Shown here in pieces: positions 49,239 through 62,790 of a stretch of DNA of 64,000 nucleotides (positions within the stretch are counted from its first letter, which is position 1; each line of letters starts with the position of its first letter). The stretch is taken from positions 11,763-75,762 of the forward strand of contig QNGE01000745.1 of the NCBI GenBank assembly GCA_008508345.1, in the 5' to 3' direction. The notes beneath the pieces are model-generated. The model saw only the letters and a list, made by a program, of their open reading frames with translations. It had not been told where the DNA came from and did no database searches. The DNA is from Paragonimus westermani (Eukaryota; Platyhelminthes; Trematoda; Plagiorchiida; Troglotrematidae). The position numbers and the translations under genes are program-made.

Positions 49239-50769
49239 CCACGTTCCTACTGTTGCTGGGCTGGCCGCGTCGTGTCGACGTGTCTGCGCGTGGGACGAGC
49301 CAGCTGTGTGCGTATATGGGGTCCACGTTGTGGGTACGTATGTGCACGAGTGACGTTGGGTGAGATTTTGGAGTCAGGCCGAACAGTGATAGAACGAGAT
49401 CCGCACTTATAGGCCTGACCAAATGCAATCACGATGCGATTTGCATTTACGGGAGGTCAAGGCTGCAAACAACACTTTCGAGTCATTCTCATTCGGTATG
49501 TGCAATTACAAGGAATTCATTGAACTTAATACAAAACTGGAGTATGGTTATATGCAGTTGTAATAACCGCGGAAACCGGATGACTGTCTAGCTGGATATT
49601 GGTGTTCTATTTGTGTTGTGTTCACATGACACACCTGGCCGGCTTATGACATCATGTTAGCCGGGTTATCAGGTAAATGAGGTTCAGACGGTCTAAGCAG
49701 GGTTAGTCACGAGAGATGTAAGGCCCGTGGTCTTGGATACACACTTGGGGGTCGTAGAGTCTGATTGCGACCCCCTCTGCCGTCGATAACAGACGCGCCA
49801 TGACAGCTGGAGAATGGACACGAAACTCATTACAAACCATTTTGAAGTCTGCCAATCTTGATTTGATGACTGATGTGAATCGGATGCCACCCAACAGAAT
49901 TTGACTGGTTGGTTGACTGATCGACTTCGGCTGACGAGACTGGGGATAATACACACCCGTCTATCGACTCCCTTCACACATTTGCAGGGGCTAGCTTTGT
50001 TTTGTGTCCGGTGGAACCAAAACAGATTTGATCCAACTAGCTGAACCACAGGTATTCACTACCTCTCTGGTTTAGTATCTGATCCACCATAAGACAGAGT
50101 CACCCTGCACAAATATTCGTTGCGTAAAACACCAGTACGACGTCTATTTACGCCGTACCATTGTTCGTTCACCTCTCAACCGCTATTCTGTGCGATATTC
50201 CAGATTACTGGACGCTGACCTAAGTAGTTAGACGGCGACTAAATATAATTCAGTTCTCACAACCACATCGGTGGAGCTCAGAGCGCAACTATTAACAGAG
50301 CAGTGAAACGTGGTAGACATGAAATGCGATTCAGCTGGACAGGCTGTTACAACCGAAAACTCATCCGTGTCACAGACAACAGGAAACCAACCTTGAGTGA
50401 CACCATCTAGTGGGTAAATAGTCAGCCTGTTTGCAGCCTATCGTGACTCTGAGGCCGGTGTGCTGACTAACTCTAACAGCTCGGCTGATCACTGGCGCCA
50501 TTGATTAATTCATCTTCCAGCGAGAGTTCTTTCACAAAAACGTGATTTTTCTGATTTATCAGCATCTGCGAGCTGTCAGTAATATACTAACATTCTCAAA
50601 GAGAATTCTATCCCACTACAGCGTAGTGTGCACTTTTGTCACGTCCTTTTAGTTTAACCAATGTCACTTGTTGCCTGTCTTTACACATAGCAGAACAGAA
50701 AGAAGCTGCGCACGTTAACGCTTCTTTTACTCACATCGGTCGCAGAAGTAATACATGCAAGTTACAGTC
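49239..50769. other. No recognisable gene
   Basis: Open frames on both strands up to about 118 codons, none with a motif I recognise. The GC-rich part just right of the palindrome explains the overlapping frames there. Confidence 0.45.
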
Positions 50770-51307
50770 ATTGTGTAGCGAGAAGGCGTCCAATAAAGCA
50801 CAATCTTTATTGTCCAAACCGCTAGTCACATGCAACGCGCGCTCTCTCGTTTATAAGTCGCAATTCCAACCCGCAGCACCCCCCGGTTTCCGTTCACACG
50901 TCGTGTGCACTTCTAACCGGTTTACGTGCGTGACCGGTGCCTTCTATCGGAGGGTTTTTCGCTTGCCATTCCTCGGCTGTTTGTCCGATTCCGTTGCGCG
51001 TTGGCTCGTCCGGCTGCTCGTGCTGTCCGCCATCCACCCAGTGCTGGCCTTGACCGTATCCCAACATCGTGTCGAGATGTTCCTCTGAATGTTGGAAAAA
51101 CCACGCCTCCGATCTGGCCGTCTGTCGTATTTCGCCTGCCCTGCCTCGCCCGTTGGTCCGATCTAGTCGAGCGATGACTCATCCGGTCGCGCACGTTGTC
51201 CTTGATCCGATCGCGGCAGGTTTTCGAACGTACCTCCCCCCCACGTTGAGGTATTCGGCCGAGCGTTCGAAAACTCGCACCCCCGACCTGGCAATCCACC
51301 ACAATTG
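50770..51307 (-). repeat. 4-bp target-site duplication (ATTG) bracketing solo LTR copy 2
   Basis: ATTG at 50770-50773 is repeated at 51304-51307, directly outside the element ends. It differs from the ACAT at copy 1, as expected for independent insertions. Confidence 0.75.
50774..51303 (-). mobile_element. Solo LTR, family A, copy 2 (530 bp)
   Basis: On the plus strand it starts TGTAGCGAGAAGGCGTCC and ends GGCAATCCACCACA, so it is the reverse complement of the 15402-15930 copy, one base longer. By eye, agreement is about nine bases in ten along the whole length. The R-region AATAAA motif is conserved in both copies. Open frames of 83-150 codons on both strands are shared with copy 1 because of the common sequence and high GC, and should not be annotated as genes. 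Confidence 0.82.
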
Positions 51308-53589
51308 GACAATCAGAGACAAAGAGTGAGCAGGCAAGTTAACATTTATTCAAAGCCTTACATAATCAAGACTGCAGCGATCTGATGTGATGTCTCTCTC
51401 ATTTTTGTGAGTACGAAGTTGCATAGGAAGTTTCCGTCTGAAATTTCTTTCCCGAATTTTCTTGACGAGTATTATGGGTGACTTTAATCCACTAGAATTG
51501 AATTCGAGCCTTCTTCCACGAATGCTTCAAACTAATTCAATTATTATCAAATTAACTAGTTTCCAATGTTCCCTGACAGTCTTCCCGACAGAGAGAGCTG
51601 AAGTCTCATTGAAACTCAGGTTACTGAGAAGCTACAAGACACTGTACCAGGCACATATCATGCAAAGATCCTCAGTTTTAGTAAGGGATTGGCCCCTTCT
51701 GAATTATAACAAAGTATTTTCTAATAACTGATGTTCAAATAGTACTGTTCTATTCTTTAAAAAAATAGGTCAAGTGTTCCTTACGATATTCAGCAGAAGA
51801 ATACTCTATTTCCTACCGTGCTAAGCCTGATGGCCGATATTACGTTTTGTAATACCTACGCAACTCCTGGTCTACAGATGCCAAGTCCGTCGTCGCGAAT
51901 GGTCACATTTTCGAACTTCTACCGAGCTTCGAGCAAGGTAGTAGTATGTAATATTCAGTGGAATATATATTACATCGCAAAGGCGGCAATTCACCGACCT
52001 CCTCAAGCATCCCAAATGAAACAAAATTTGGTATGATCTATGCAATTGCCAGACACAAGGTACGGTTGCGAAATGAATGGAAGCGTGCACCCAAACATAT
52101 ACTCGATGTTGATAGCAGAGAATTTCACCGATCTTAGAGATTGTGTCAGCCCTGATGACGACCGGAGGGTAGAAGCAGACCTTCCACACGGTCGAGAAAC
52201 CCGAGAAACCCCTATGGAGGAATTTTTTACAGAGTGTTCGTCCCGGCCATCTGTAAATCTAAAATGTCATTTACGTGTAAGCAAAGCAACATACTGACAA
52301 TAACAATGCCAGCTGGAGTGTTTTCGAGAGGCCGGATTCTGCCTGCACAACAGTCACACTTCGTAGGTCTCATTAAGTCAGCCCGGTTTTAACTGTACTG
52401 CGGTAATGCTGGCCACGTCGTTTGACAGTTGCACGTTTTGGACTAAGCTGAAAGAAATCGCATGAGTTTGGAGACTGAAGGCTTCAAAATCAAGGCTCGC
52501 TAAGGAAGATCCTTGCTAAGTTGCAACGAGTGGCCTCGGACTGTCACGCTGTCAAGCTAAAATTCCTAGCCGTTGGATTTCACATGTGTTCGTTTTTCAG
52601 TAATCACTAACTGAGCTAGTCAGTTGCGTTTTCGTTTCGCCTTCATTATACCTACGTTATGTTTGCCGGAAGACTGATGCTCACTACTTGTAGCCGGTTA
52701 AGTACTATTCACTTTATACATGGACTTAGTAATAATAAATTAATGAATTAAAAACAAGTGCTGGCATTTCACTTACACCACATCTTCGGATAACCAAACT
52801 GACTAGCATTTCTCTTACCACCTATCGACAAGGATATGAGAGAATGAATCGTGGTGTATACAAGAAAGCGCACGCCTACAGAATGGAGACACCCATGTGT
52901 CCGATTCGCCAAGCCAAGAAGGGAGGCACCTTGTGTGTTTCATATACATGCGTATTCGTACTAAGTCAGACATCTGATAGCGGACATTTCAGAAGTCTGA
53001 TAAGAGATTGCAATAATTTAACAACAGGTCTTGGTATGTAAGGAGAAGACAGTAAGACCGGTAGCTGAATAGCATTCGAGCATCGGTAAAGTGAAGAATT
53101 ACAGAAACCGAGACAGAATTGAACTATAGACTGTAAAGCGTAAGTCTCCATATGAATAAATAAGAAGAGTTGAAGCCAGAAGCGCTTTCTGCACCTCGAA
53201 GAGGTAAATTTTTGGCAGTAAGTTTCTATCACCCTTCAATGAAACAATGGGTCAATGAATGATGAGTGCTACGTTCTATCTGAGCTGTGTTCGTCTGTGT
53301 CTCAACCTGGATACTAACTGGCTGGCCTGCGTACTAAACTATCCCGTGCACGTGTGTGTTGCATATATTTAGGTTGTAGTGACCAGCAATGTCGTGCCTT
53401 CTCTAAGGACGCCGGCTGCAACCGTGTTTCCTTGCCCGTTTGTTCTGTACGCATGATTCCGTGTAAGTCTGCTGTAGGGGGCCTGGTACGAACTCAGTGC
53501 CACTTTCTTCCGTCATGCAACTAATTGCTTCCAACGAATGCTTGCTCTTTTACCAACGGCTCTTCTACTGTTCCACTCTCCAAAGTCGT
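51308..53589. other. No recognisable gene
   Basis: AT-rich sequence with open frames of about 65-105 codons and no known motif. The interval just left of 53590 may be the diverged 5' part of the LTR-like repeat that follows. Confidence 0.45.
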
Positions 53590-53815
53590 TTAACCTGGAC
53601 CTTTTTGAGAGTTGCTCAACGCACTCGAAGTATCTACGCCGTTCCTGCCTTGCGCGCTTTTGAGTGCCGCTGAGTGGGCTGGGGACCACCTCGCGCTTCC
53701 TTTCTTTCTTCTCTTGGTTGCTGCTGTTGGTCTCAGATTAGGCTAGAACTAACTACATATCATATTTCCAAACATTGCTGAAGATATACAGTTTGTTTCG
53801 AAACCCGAACCTCTT
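53590..53815 (+). repeat. LTR-like dispersed repeat (copy 2), upstream of gag remnant
   Basis: GGACCTTTTTGAGAG, CAACGCACTCGAA, TTTTGAGTGCCGCTGAGTGG, GTTGCTGCTGTTGG and GATATACAGTTTGTTTCG follow the same order as in 846-1370. It is directly followed by a gag-like frame, which supports reading it as the 3' part of a 5' LTR. Confidence 0.5.
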
Positions 53816-53859
53816 TTTAAATAGAGATCTATCATTTCTTACTAGATGCAAACTTGCAT

Positions 53860-54620
53860 AGTGTCGGATTCCCACAAATTCCTGGTCGGCAACGGATTGA
53901 TCCCACTGCTCAGTCATCCATTGAGTTATGCACTTTCTGGAAGAATGCATTTACAAATTATGTGCACATGATGCAAACTCCACCCTTAATGTCAAGTTCC
54001 CCGAAGAGAATAAGTTAAAAATCATGCAATTTCACGTAGGTCACGAAGGTCGGAGACCGTGTGATGCACTGAATTCGAATACGAAGATGCCTGTGAAGCA
54101 AACCCACTCGATTTTGGCAAACATTATGGACTGCAAATTAACACATACAGGGCGCGGTTTAAATTTTCTCAACTGCGACAAAAACTCAGTGAAAAGCTGG
54201 ATACTTTCCCTCCACCTGCAATCTGTACTGTAAGTCAGTTTGACCACAGCCCAACTTTCCAGAAGAAAACCGAGGACCTCTTTTTGATTCAACAGCTAAT
54301 TTGCGGAATATTGGACTAGAGGAATCAGTGGTGTTGGAAGATTGCAGTAAGTTGTCCAGAGCTCATGCTTACTATCTTTTTCTAGGCAAGGTCGATATCC
54401 AAGGGCAAATTAAGTGGTTTGCTCCCATTACACCGCATACGGATATCGATGAGGTGAAAACTTCATCATACGCTGATTCATTGTTGACATTCCATCGCGG
54501 AAGTTGTTACCTATGTGGGGGCCAACAGGATCTGGGCAGTTATGAAACATGCCATGTATTCATTGCCATTTACCGTTTGTAAGGTATGTATGGCCATTTT
54601 CCTCAAGTTTGTCGGAGATG
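53860..54620 (+). pseudogene. gag remnant of an LTR retrotransposon
   Basis: In shifting plus-strand frames: RIDPTAQSSIELCTFWKNAF then TNYVHMMQ (a gag N-terminal style W/F helix), RFKFSQLRQKLSEKLDTF (the conserved gag helix of gypsy-type elements), LFLIQQLICGILD (normally LxxQLICGLRD), and zinc-knuckle traces SCYLCGG and YGHFPQVCR (C-x2-C and G-H-x4-C halves). Stops and frameshifts make it non-functional. It is not continuous with the gypsy pol at 24.8-27.3 kb, and I cannot tell whether it is the same family. Confidence 0.65.
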
Positions 54621-54780
54621 CAGTTATTCCAGCACCCAGTGGAACATCTCAACGTGACGACAAGATACGGTCAGAGGCCACAGTGTCTAGATCGTGGACA
54701 GCAAGAGAGAGAGAGAGCGGACGAATTGTCACTGTCTGGAATCGGGCCAAACGGCAAGAATTAACAGGCGGAAATGCATG
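54621..54780 (+). mobile_element. Diverged fragment related to solo-LTR family A
   Basis: GGAACATCTCAACGTGACGA, AGATACGGTCAGAGGCCA, GTGGACAGCAAGAG and GCGGACGA align with GGAACATCTCGACACGATGT, AATACGGTCAAGGCCA, GCGGACAGCACGAG and CCGGACGA in the middle of the 15402-15930 copy. By eye it is about two-thirds identical over 110-130 bases, with an AG-repeat expansion at 54704-54717. Ends are not defined. Confidence 0.5.
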
Positions 54781-57700
54781 ACGGGTAACGTCAGCCAAAC
54801 GTGCACAGCGAGACAGAAGCGTACAGGACGTCCTATTGGAAAAGTTTTAGAGCTGTGGACCGGAATTCCGCTTCATGGAGGCTGGAGTACGAGCGATGCT
54901 GGAGCATGCGACAGAAAGACTTTGCATTACTGAATGAATTTCTTCTTAACTATGGGCCGTGAAGCTAGACTTAAAAAGAAGAAGGTGCCGAGGCTTTTTT
55001 CAGGGTATAAAATATTCAGAACAGCTGTGAGCAATCAATATCGTAGGAAATGTGAAAAATTCTTCAAAAAGGCTGTCAGTGCATTTCGATAAATCTGAGA
55101 GAAACGTCAGTTAAAAACATACAACAAACGATTGATCACATGAACAGTTACAAATGAAACGATGAGACTGGAGGGGAGAGAAAAAGATTTAACTAGTAAA
55201 ACATGAAGTACCATTCTCCGGAGAAGCCGCAAAAAAGATGGATTATATGAACTGAACGATACGTGGTACAATGTTCGAGTTTCAGTTTTTTTAGGACTCG
55301 TCAACGATGTACGTGCTTGCCATGACAGAATTCACACATTCATGGGACACCCGTGTTAACCACTTTGCCGCTGAACTCACACTGGGCATTACTGACTTAT
55401 CATGTAGAAACGCTCTGCAACACTTGCTTGTACGTACTGCAAAAGTTGTTAGAACTTCTAGAGAGAAGAAACATCAACTGTCCTCTAGTCCATAACACAA
55501 TTACTACGACTTCGCGTTAAGCCGAAAAAATAAATGGTATTTTCAAATGAGACTCAATTGTGAAAAACCGTGGCTGCTGTTTGTGTCGCTGGTGGAATCC
55601 AGCCGAAGCCTTGATTTTTCACACTTAGGTCATATCTACAAATAAACAAATCTTCCAAACTACTAATCAGTAACAAATAAGTTATGAAAATTGCTGTGCG
55701 ATGGCTTTAGAATTGAGTAATGGAGCAGGATTCGATTTACAGAGACATAAACGGGGTGGTCAGACCAAGTCATACTACGGCTGACCTTCACATATCTTAC
55801 ACCTTTATCGTTACTAGGAAGTTGTGTCATTATTGAACACGTGGCGACGTTCGGCGAAGGGAACTTCCATACAATTTGAGGAGGAACGTGATAACCTACT
55901 GCTTGTGACTAGTTAATTAAGTCATTCAGTTGATTTTGTTTTACAGAACCCGGTCACACTTTCGAGGGCATCGCAGCGAACAGAACATCACCAACCTACT
56001 TCAGAATAAAGCTGCATATCAGAGCATTCGCTGTAGCGACATAAAAAGAGACGAACAACGGTGACAGACTCTCTCTCTCTCTCTACAACAACCCCCCGAA
56101 ATGTGTAAAAGCAAAGATGAATTTATGGTGATTCGGACAGTGAGTTGGGTACGGCTGAGGAAGTAAATACGATGAAGCTTAATCAGAGGCTCTTGTATAC
56201 GTATTTCTGGAGACGATGGAAAGACTTAGTTCCGAAAACCCACTTTAAATCAGCACTGTCTTCCTTGAAGTACATGATTTACCAATGCACCACGTCAAGA
56301 TTCCGTGTTATACTTTTAAGCAATACTTCAAAAATAGAGTTTGTTCTTGATAATTCGACCAAAATTATTGTTGCCTAATTCTCAGAGATGAGGCGAGTAG
56401 TGTTCGGACTGCTCGATACGTGCAACAACAAGGAGACTATTTTGAATCGGTTTTAGTGACCAAAACAAACCATCTTGTAAGATAAAGGATGAGGACAGAT
56501 ATGATTATTCAACACCAGAGGAAAGACTGATAGTACTGTTGAGTAGAAAACGTTTCTTTAGAATGGATATGAAACGATAATGCACTGAGGAGGAAACTAT
56601 ACAAAAAAATGCACGCTGAACAAGCTGAAAGGCTCTGTAAAGAAAGCATGCCATTAAGCACTTATGTTAAAAATTAACCAGAGCTAAATAGAGAGCATAC
56701 TCCTAGGACAGAAAAAATACCAATATGTTTCATGATTTTAATCTTCAGAACTACACCATACTACACAAGGTTCATCTATTACTCAAGTGGGTGTGATTAA
56801 GCTACACGGTTGTCTCGCTAAAACTGATGTTTATTAAACCGGTGGGTGAAGGTGTTACTTGTATATCTTTCGAAGTGTCTGTGTCGAATGCTCACGACTC
56901 AGGACGAAAGCCATAGTGAAATGTGTCGGTTTGAAAGTGAGCATCATAAGGCGGTAAGTCACTGACGCCTATCAGATGGGAATAGAAAACTGCGGTCAAC
57001 AGTGAGTGACGTTCAATTCAACTTAAGCATAAATTTCCCACCAATCCTCAGCAATCAACACGTCGTCCAATAAGTTCAGCGGTTCCCGTGCTTTCAATGT
57101 GATAAGAAATCCTAATCCTGTGGTCGTCAACTGGAACTAACAGAACAGTGATCGTGTCTTCTCTCGAGACCATCAGGTAATCTGAGCATTACCCGCAAGC
57201 GAATGTGATTGTGCGTTTGTATACCATCACTCAGTTGTAACACACTGATCAACGCGATTGCCTTGCGAACGCGTAGCCGGACTTCTGATCCTGTCTATGG
57301 CAAATAGATGCAATACTGACGAGTTCTAACGGGGGAGGAACTCTGTTCCAATGCTTCTTTTTGAAACAGGCTGGGTGAAAAATATATGGGATTGTGGAAG
57401 TTTTCATCAATTAATTTGGAGTTACTCAAATCCTTGACTATTTATTAGCTGACAAAAATAAGTTTGTCCCCAGCTATCCAACGTGAATTGAGTGTTCATA
57501 GGGAGAAATTCAGATCTGAGGGACGTCTGGCTAATGTTGATTATAGTTAACAGATAATCCCATCAAACAACCGCACCGTTCATTTTCACCGAATCCGACA
57601 GACCTGTGTGTAGCTAAAAGGCATATGCTACATGAGCTACTGAGATCCAGCTTAGTAGACAAGCTCGGACCACAGTGGTCAACACACCGACGATGGCCTC

Positions 57701-60439
57701 CATTTTCCAATATCAAACAATGATTTGTCCGGGTTTTACCTTAATGAGGTAGGCTGCAGCGTAAGGCAAGAGTATGAAAGAAAGTTGTTTGGTAGTTAAT
57801 AGTTAACAGGATTAGTCACTACTACATGATTAAAACACTCAAGTTTATGAATCCTTAAACACTTTGAGAATGAAGTCGCCTTAACACTATCAATAAAAAT
57901 ACGCCTTCTAGCCTGATTTTGAGTACCCGCCGTTGTCATCTGATGTGTGCGCTTAAATGCAAAAAGTCACTCACAGTATATCTGAAAATGATCCATGTCC
58001 TTCGAATAACATACTTCCCAACTTCAGAGAGCGCTGCCCTCAGGATTACAATATATATGAATCATTTTTGTTCGAAGAAACTGCCCCCTTTCGCCACACG
58101 ACCTGATTTCGCAGAGACCGCTCTAGTCATGGCCATACATGCCACCAACTCATTTACTACGCCAGCCTACGGCATCTTCAGCATAACAACCGGTTAAACT
58201 CATGTTCAGTCACATTCTCCTGGAGTATTTATGAACAAACACATCGGTGTTGCAGATACACCATACACTTAGTAGCTGCGAAGCGAATCACAGTGAGTTT
58301 TGGACTGATAACATTTACAGATAAGCTACAGATTGGGAGAGACTGGAGCTATCCATATACATTTCATTCTTTGTTGCGAAGTCTAACAAATGCAACGGAC
58401 GGAAAGTTCAATGGGTTCAGCATAAACACTGTACGATTTCAAGCGATAAAATGATTTCGATTGAGCAGAAAACCAGCCCAATCACAGTCTACCAAACACA
58501 AGGAGCAGAAGGAAGAGCTGATTTGAGACAGCCAAGTGTGGCTTCACAACACCTTGATGATTCGGACGGCCCAACTTCTTGCAGGTTCGCCTTGGTTTTT
58601 CTAAACGTGTACGCCTAGTCTTTGCTTGAAAGCTTCGACTGATTTCACCGGTACAACAGCCATTGGTCAGATGTTCCACCGTGGGCATACTCGAAGGCCA
58701 CATGAGTGTTACTAGCAAATCAAATGGCTCATCTGTTGTTACATCTTCAGCAAATCCTTCCGGAATCTGGTTTGACAGCAGCAGGTTTCCCAAGAAGCGG
58801 TGCGGCCTATGTATGTATCTATAAGACAAACTTTAGTTATCTCTGACATGTGGGCTACATCAAAATCACATGAACTGTCCAAAGGTTAAAATGGACAGAG
58901 TGTTGAGACCCATTTTACCTTACTTCACCTTACCTTTTTCAGTAAGAACAATGTCTTTTGCGGACTAAGAGAAGCAAGCTTGAATGTATTCCTCAGGATG
59001 AGTGCTCACCTGTTGACCAACCGTAAACGAAGACTTTTTTGTGCAGAACTTGTCGAACAAATTTACCTTCTTCATCGATGAAGCGGAGTTCGCACAGAGA
59101 TTGCGGTCGTCTGGAACAATATTTCTCAGGTCCTAATCGCGGATTATGGTACCTAGCTTTTGGCATCCATGACAGTAGGCTTTACAACAAGGGTGGTGAT
59201 AGTATCTTATATTGCATTTGTCTCTAGTAGTTGTCTGTGTTCCAGCGGCACAGAAAGCCCCAGTCCTTCAACAGATTCTGAAAGAGAGGTAAATAGTATA
59301 TGGCGGTATGTGAACTGCCTAAAAGTTGTCGAACAACAAAGTGATGACACAACAAACATTGAAAAAAATTAAGAACACACTGAAAACCGGGTTTCGATGA
59401 AGTATGCCGAGGCTGCAGGAAACTCCTTGGCATGTCAGCGACCATGTTCTAGCGATTGTTGACCATCAGTTAATCACCACTGAAAATATTATGGCTAAAT
59501 AGTTACATTAGTTAGGCAGGCCAGGTTGAACAAATAAGCAATCATTTCTTCCAACCTACCGGAGACTGTGGAGGAACATTGCTGAAGAGTAAACTTGCCT
59601 TAGAAGTAGCACACTCACAGCCAATAGTCGTTCTTACTATCAGTAAGAAGGATTGCTTTTGCAATTCAATGTCAGTACGCTGTCTCACAGGGAACGGGAA
59701 CAGACATGAAGTAAATGGTTGCTTTGCCGCACAATACAAGGGAAATTTTCGATAAATTAAAGCCGTCTTAAAAAGGAACACGAAGTTGGCTGGCTCCAGG
59801 GAGGCGGATGGAGCAAGGAAAAAATACTTGTGCTGGTGCAAATATGAAGTGGGGGTGGAATTTGCGGAATATCCCGTTCACGTGAATAGGCTGCGTGTAC
59901 CCACCGTTCAGGTGAGCATTAACTACCCTTGGTCTCACAGGGTTCCCAGTAAACTGACTGCGACTTCCACGAACTCAGTTGCGAACAAACATTGAATCAC
60001 AATAACGTACTTGAGGAAAAAATTTATAGAAGCAGTCCTTAAGCAGTGGTTAAGCATTACTTGGAGGTTACTCTAAGAGCCAGCAAAGTAGTATTCACTA
60101 CGAATGTCTCCTATATGAGCGGCAAAGCTTCTTGCAAAGTGGTTCATAAAGAGTTATGCTTCAGATGACCGCTTTACGGTTAGTATGATGGAATAGAGTA
60201 TATATTCCTTGCTTCACTAGTACCTATATTAACGACAGTGGTATGCTTATACGTTGCGCGCGTAAATAAATCTTTTAACCCAGTAATTGTACACACTTCC
60301 TGATTATCTGACTCCAGTCCTGTAGGCGTCTCACCTTCCGCTAAACATGAATGGCATGGTCGACTGCTAAATACCGTTTGACGATTAGGTCGAATACTTT
60401 CAGTCTACAAAAGAAGACCATTCGAGAATAAAAGAAAAG
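54781..60439. other. No supported gene; (CT)8 microsatellite
   Basis: AT-rich DNA with short open frames. The minus-strand frame 58482-58829 (115 codons; HRFLGNLLLSNQIPEG near its start, then a basic region) begins near a possible acceptor and is somewhat protein-like, but I do not recognise it. A (CT)8 run lies at 56069-56084. Confidence 0.45.
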
Positions 60440-60720
60440 ACAACAAAAACAACCGTGTAGAGACACTCTTGGTTTGCCACATTTTCCAACTTCTTTCCTA
60501 TTTGTCTTCACTATTAGCATTATCCATATTGTTTCAGTGCATGTCGTTTGTTCGACCGTCCAGGTTCATAACAAGAATCTCCGGTCGCTTGCCAGCTGGT
60601 TGGTCGTGCCCTACTTTTTGTCGTGCTTCGTTTGCAGCTCATTCTCCCAGTCTACTCTCAATAAACGTCGTTGTCCACTAATCGGTTTTCTGGTTTACTA
60701 AACGTGGAAAATTCCTGGTC
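60440..60720 (+). repeat. Possible diverged gypsy LTR remnant
   Basis: AATAAACGTCGTTGTC followed by TCGGTTTTCTGG resembles AATAAACGGTGTTGTC followed by TCGGTTTTGG in the R/U5 part of the LTR at 24401-24784. The sequence before it is C/T-rich. Only this short part matches, so the call is weak. Confidence 0.3.
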
Positions 60721-62589
60721 CAATACAAAAGGCATTGTTTTGAAACATGCTGTATTTTTTTAGAGTGAGCTATCAGCTTTGTCTTCCTGTTCCGTGATGC
60801 GTCATTCTTAGTAGAAGCTCACGTATTGGGAACATTATGATATTTAGAAGAAATAAAGAACTGGAAAACAAACCAGCTGACTTGTAAACATATATGAACG
60901 CCACGTACACCTGTTAACATGATCAGCTTGACATTTTTTGAAAGTTGGGCTTTTCAACAAACACGAGTGAAGTTAATTGCAGCGTCCACCACTTTTGAAA
61001 AAATTTTGATGGTTGACTAACCAAGGTTTTGCCTTCAAATAAGCGCTAATTTAACGCTCGCCTCAATTCTGACGTAAGTTCAGAGAGGTTGGTGAATACA
61101 GTTCATTATCTGTCGAATCAATAACACTGTATAGGTATTGCCAGAAGACCTTGAACTATTAGATCAATCGCCGTGACCGGTGATCGAATGTGATATCCGC
61201 CCTTTTCAAGCACACGTGGCACGAAGCTGGAGTGTCTAACCAAAAACTTGTTATGGTCGAGAAACCTGGCAACGTACTGGCGGTTTATCCTCCGCCTTCA
61301 TTAAACTGGGTAAGCGCTGTTAGAATGTCATATGTGGTCCGCAACTCAATATTTCCCAGCCTATTTTGGCACAACTGATCATGTTTTCCCGTAACCTCAG
61401 CTAGATAAGTCCCCACAGAACACCTATAGATCTTGACACAGTATTTCGCGATTTCAAGTTTTTTATGCCCCTTTCAGTTTCACAGACAAAACAAGTTCAC
61501 TAAATGTGACGAGGTTTTGAACATTAGCATAGATTAATAAATTTACCCTGTGAAAATCCACCTACCCACTGTAAACTTTAATATAATGCACTTCACGAGC
61601 ACAAAATCCTTCCGATGACAGCGGTTAGCAGTGTCTTCACTTGTAATCCGAACTTTTTCTAGAATATTAATCATGGCACCGTCACGGTTTGTCGGTACCA
61701 ATCAGGTTAATACTATCCTGTGATTTTTTTAAAATTTCCACTTGATACTGTTTTGCAAGATTGTGATGGGTTAACCCATTGCCATGCGTGCAGTCTCACG
61801 TCATAAACGCGCCTGCATGGGTACGTATGCATGTATGGTGTGTGAACGTGCTGGGTTTTTTCATTGACGAAAACCGCATATACTTGCACGCTTGATAAAA
61901 AGAATTTAACACTTTGGTCGCCACTATTCAAACGGCACGCACTACTCAGACATATGCATACTCATTAACAAGACAAGTGATCAGTGTGTGTTGGCAGCGT
62001 CAAACAGGATCGGACTTGGTGTGAAAAGGAGTACTGTTGTTGCTAGCCTCCCGTCGCGTTACTTGGTCTCATGGTATCGATAATTTCGGTGAAGTTTGCG
62101 AATTCTATTTCATCCGTGATTTTACATGGAATCATTGCATCCGTCACCGTTCCACCGGACTGGACTCTGTATCTCAAGTTTTACATTAGGTCCTACAATC
62201 CTGTGCTACACTGAGCTACAGTAGATTTTTCATGAAAAAGGCAATGGTTTCGTTGTAAGGTGACTAGCATTTGCGCGTAAAAAATTGTTGGTCCGTCACA
62301 GTATCATCACCTCAAAATATTCGGCTATCCTGGAACGGCAATAGTAACCCACTCCTTTCAATTGACTAGATAACACCTCATGCATGAATTGATTCAGCCT
62401 CATCTCACACTGTGGAAATGCTCGTATCATCATTGTATCATTTATCACGGAGTCGTAACATGTGATACTCAGTCGTTATTTAGCAGTTCGTCCTCCTCAT
62501 TCTAACTTGTGGTCTTTGACCATCGGCAATACTGAGCTTCACGAATGTGTGCTGAGTGGAATCAAATGGTGGCCAACTGTAGGCATTAA
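60721..62589. other. No recognisable gene
   Basis: AT-rich sequence with open frames of about 60-85 codons. I see nothing supported in it. Confidence 0.45.
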
Positions 62590-62790
62590 CGACACTAGCA
62601 AATCGCCACACTCATTCTGTATGAGCGGATACTTAACCAGTGCATCAGTAAATATGAAGCGAGTTGCGAATAATAACCATCATTTTGTTCACATGAGATC
62701 TCAGCTGACTAACTGATGCCCTATTATCCTGTCTATACATTCATCCAGAAGTGTATACTGTCCGTTGAAAATGGCCCACATTCAAACAAC
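62590..62790 (+). repeat. Dispersed repeat B, copy 1
   Basis: CTAGCAAATCGCCACACTCA, GGATACTTAACCAGTGCATC, then AACCATCATTTTGTTCACAT and CTGACTAACTGATGCC match, with gaps, the segment at 63470-63645. The nature of the repeat is unknown. Confidence 0.5.

Noticed and set aside
50636..51329. Overlapping open frames of 83-150 codons on both strands
   Set aside because: They lie in the GC-rich solo LTR, and the same frames appear in the other copy at 15411-15801. They follow from LTR composition, not coding.
61713..61931. Small minus-strand frame near 61.8 kb
   Set aside because: 72 codons, His/Tyr-rich, no motif; consistent with a chance frame.
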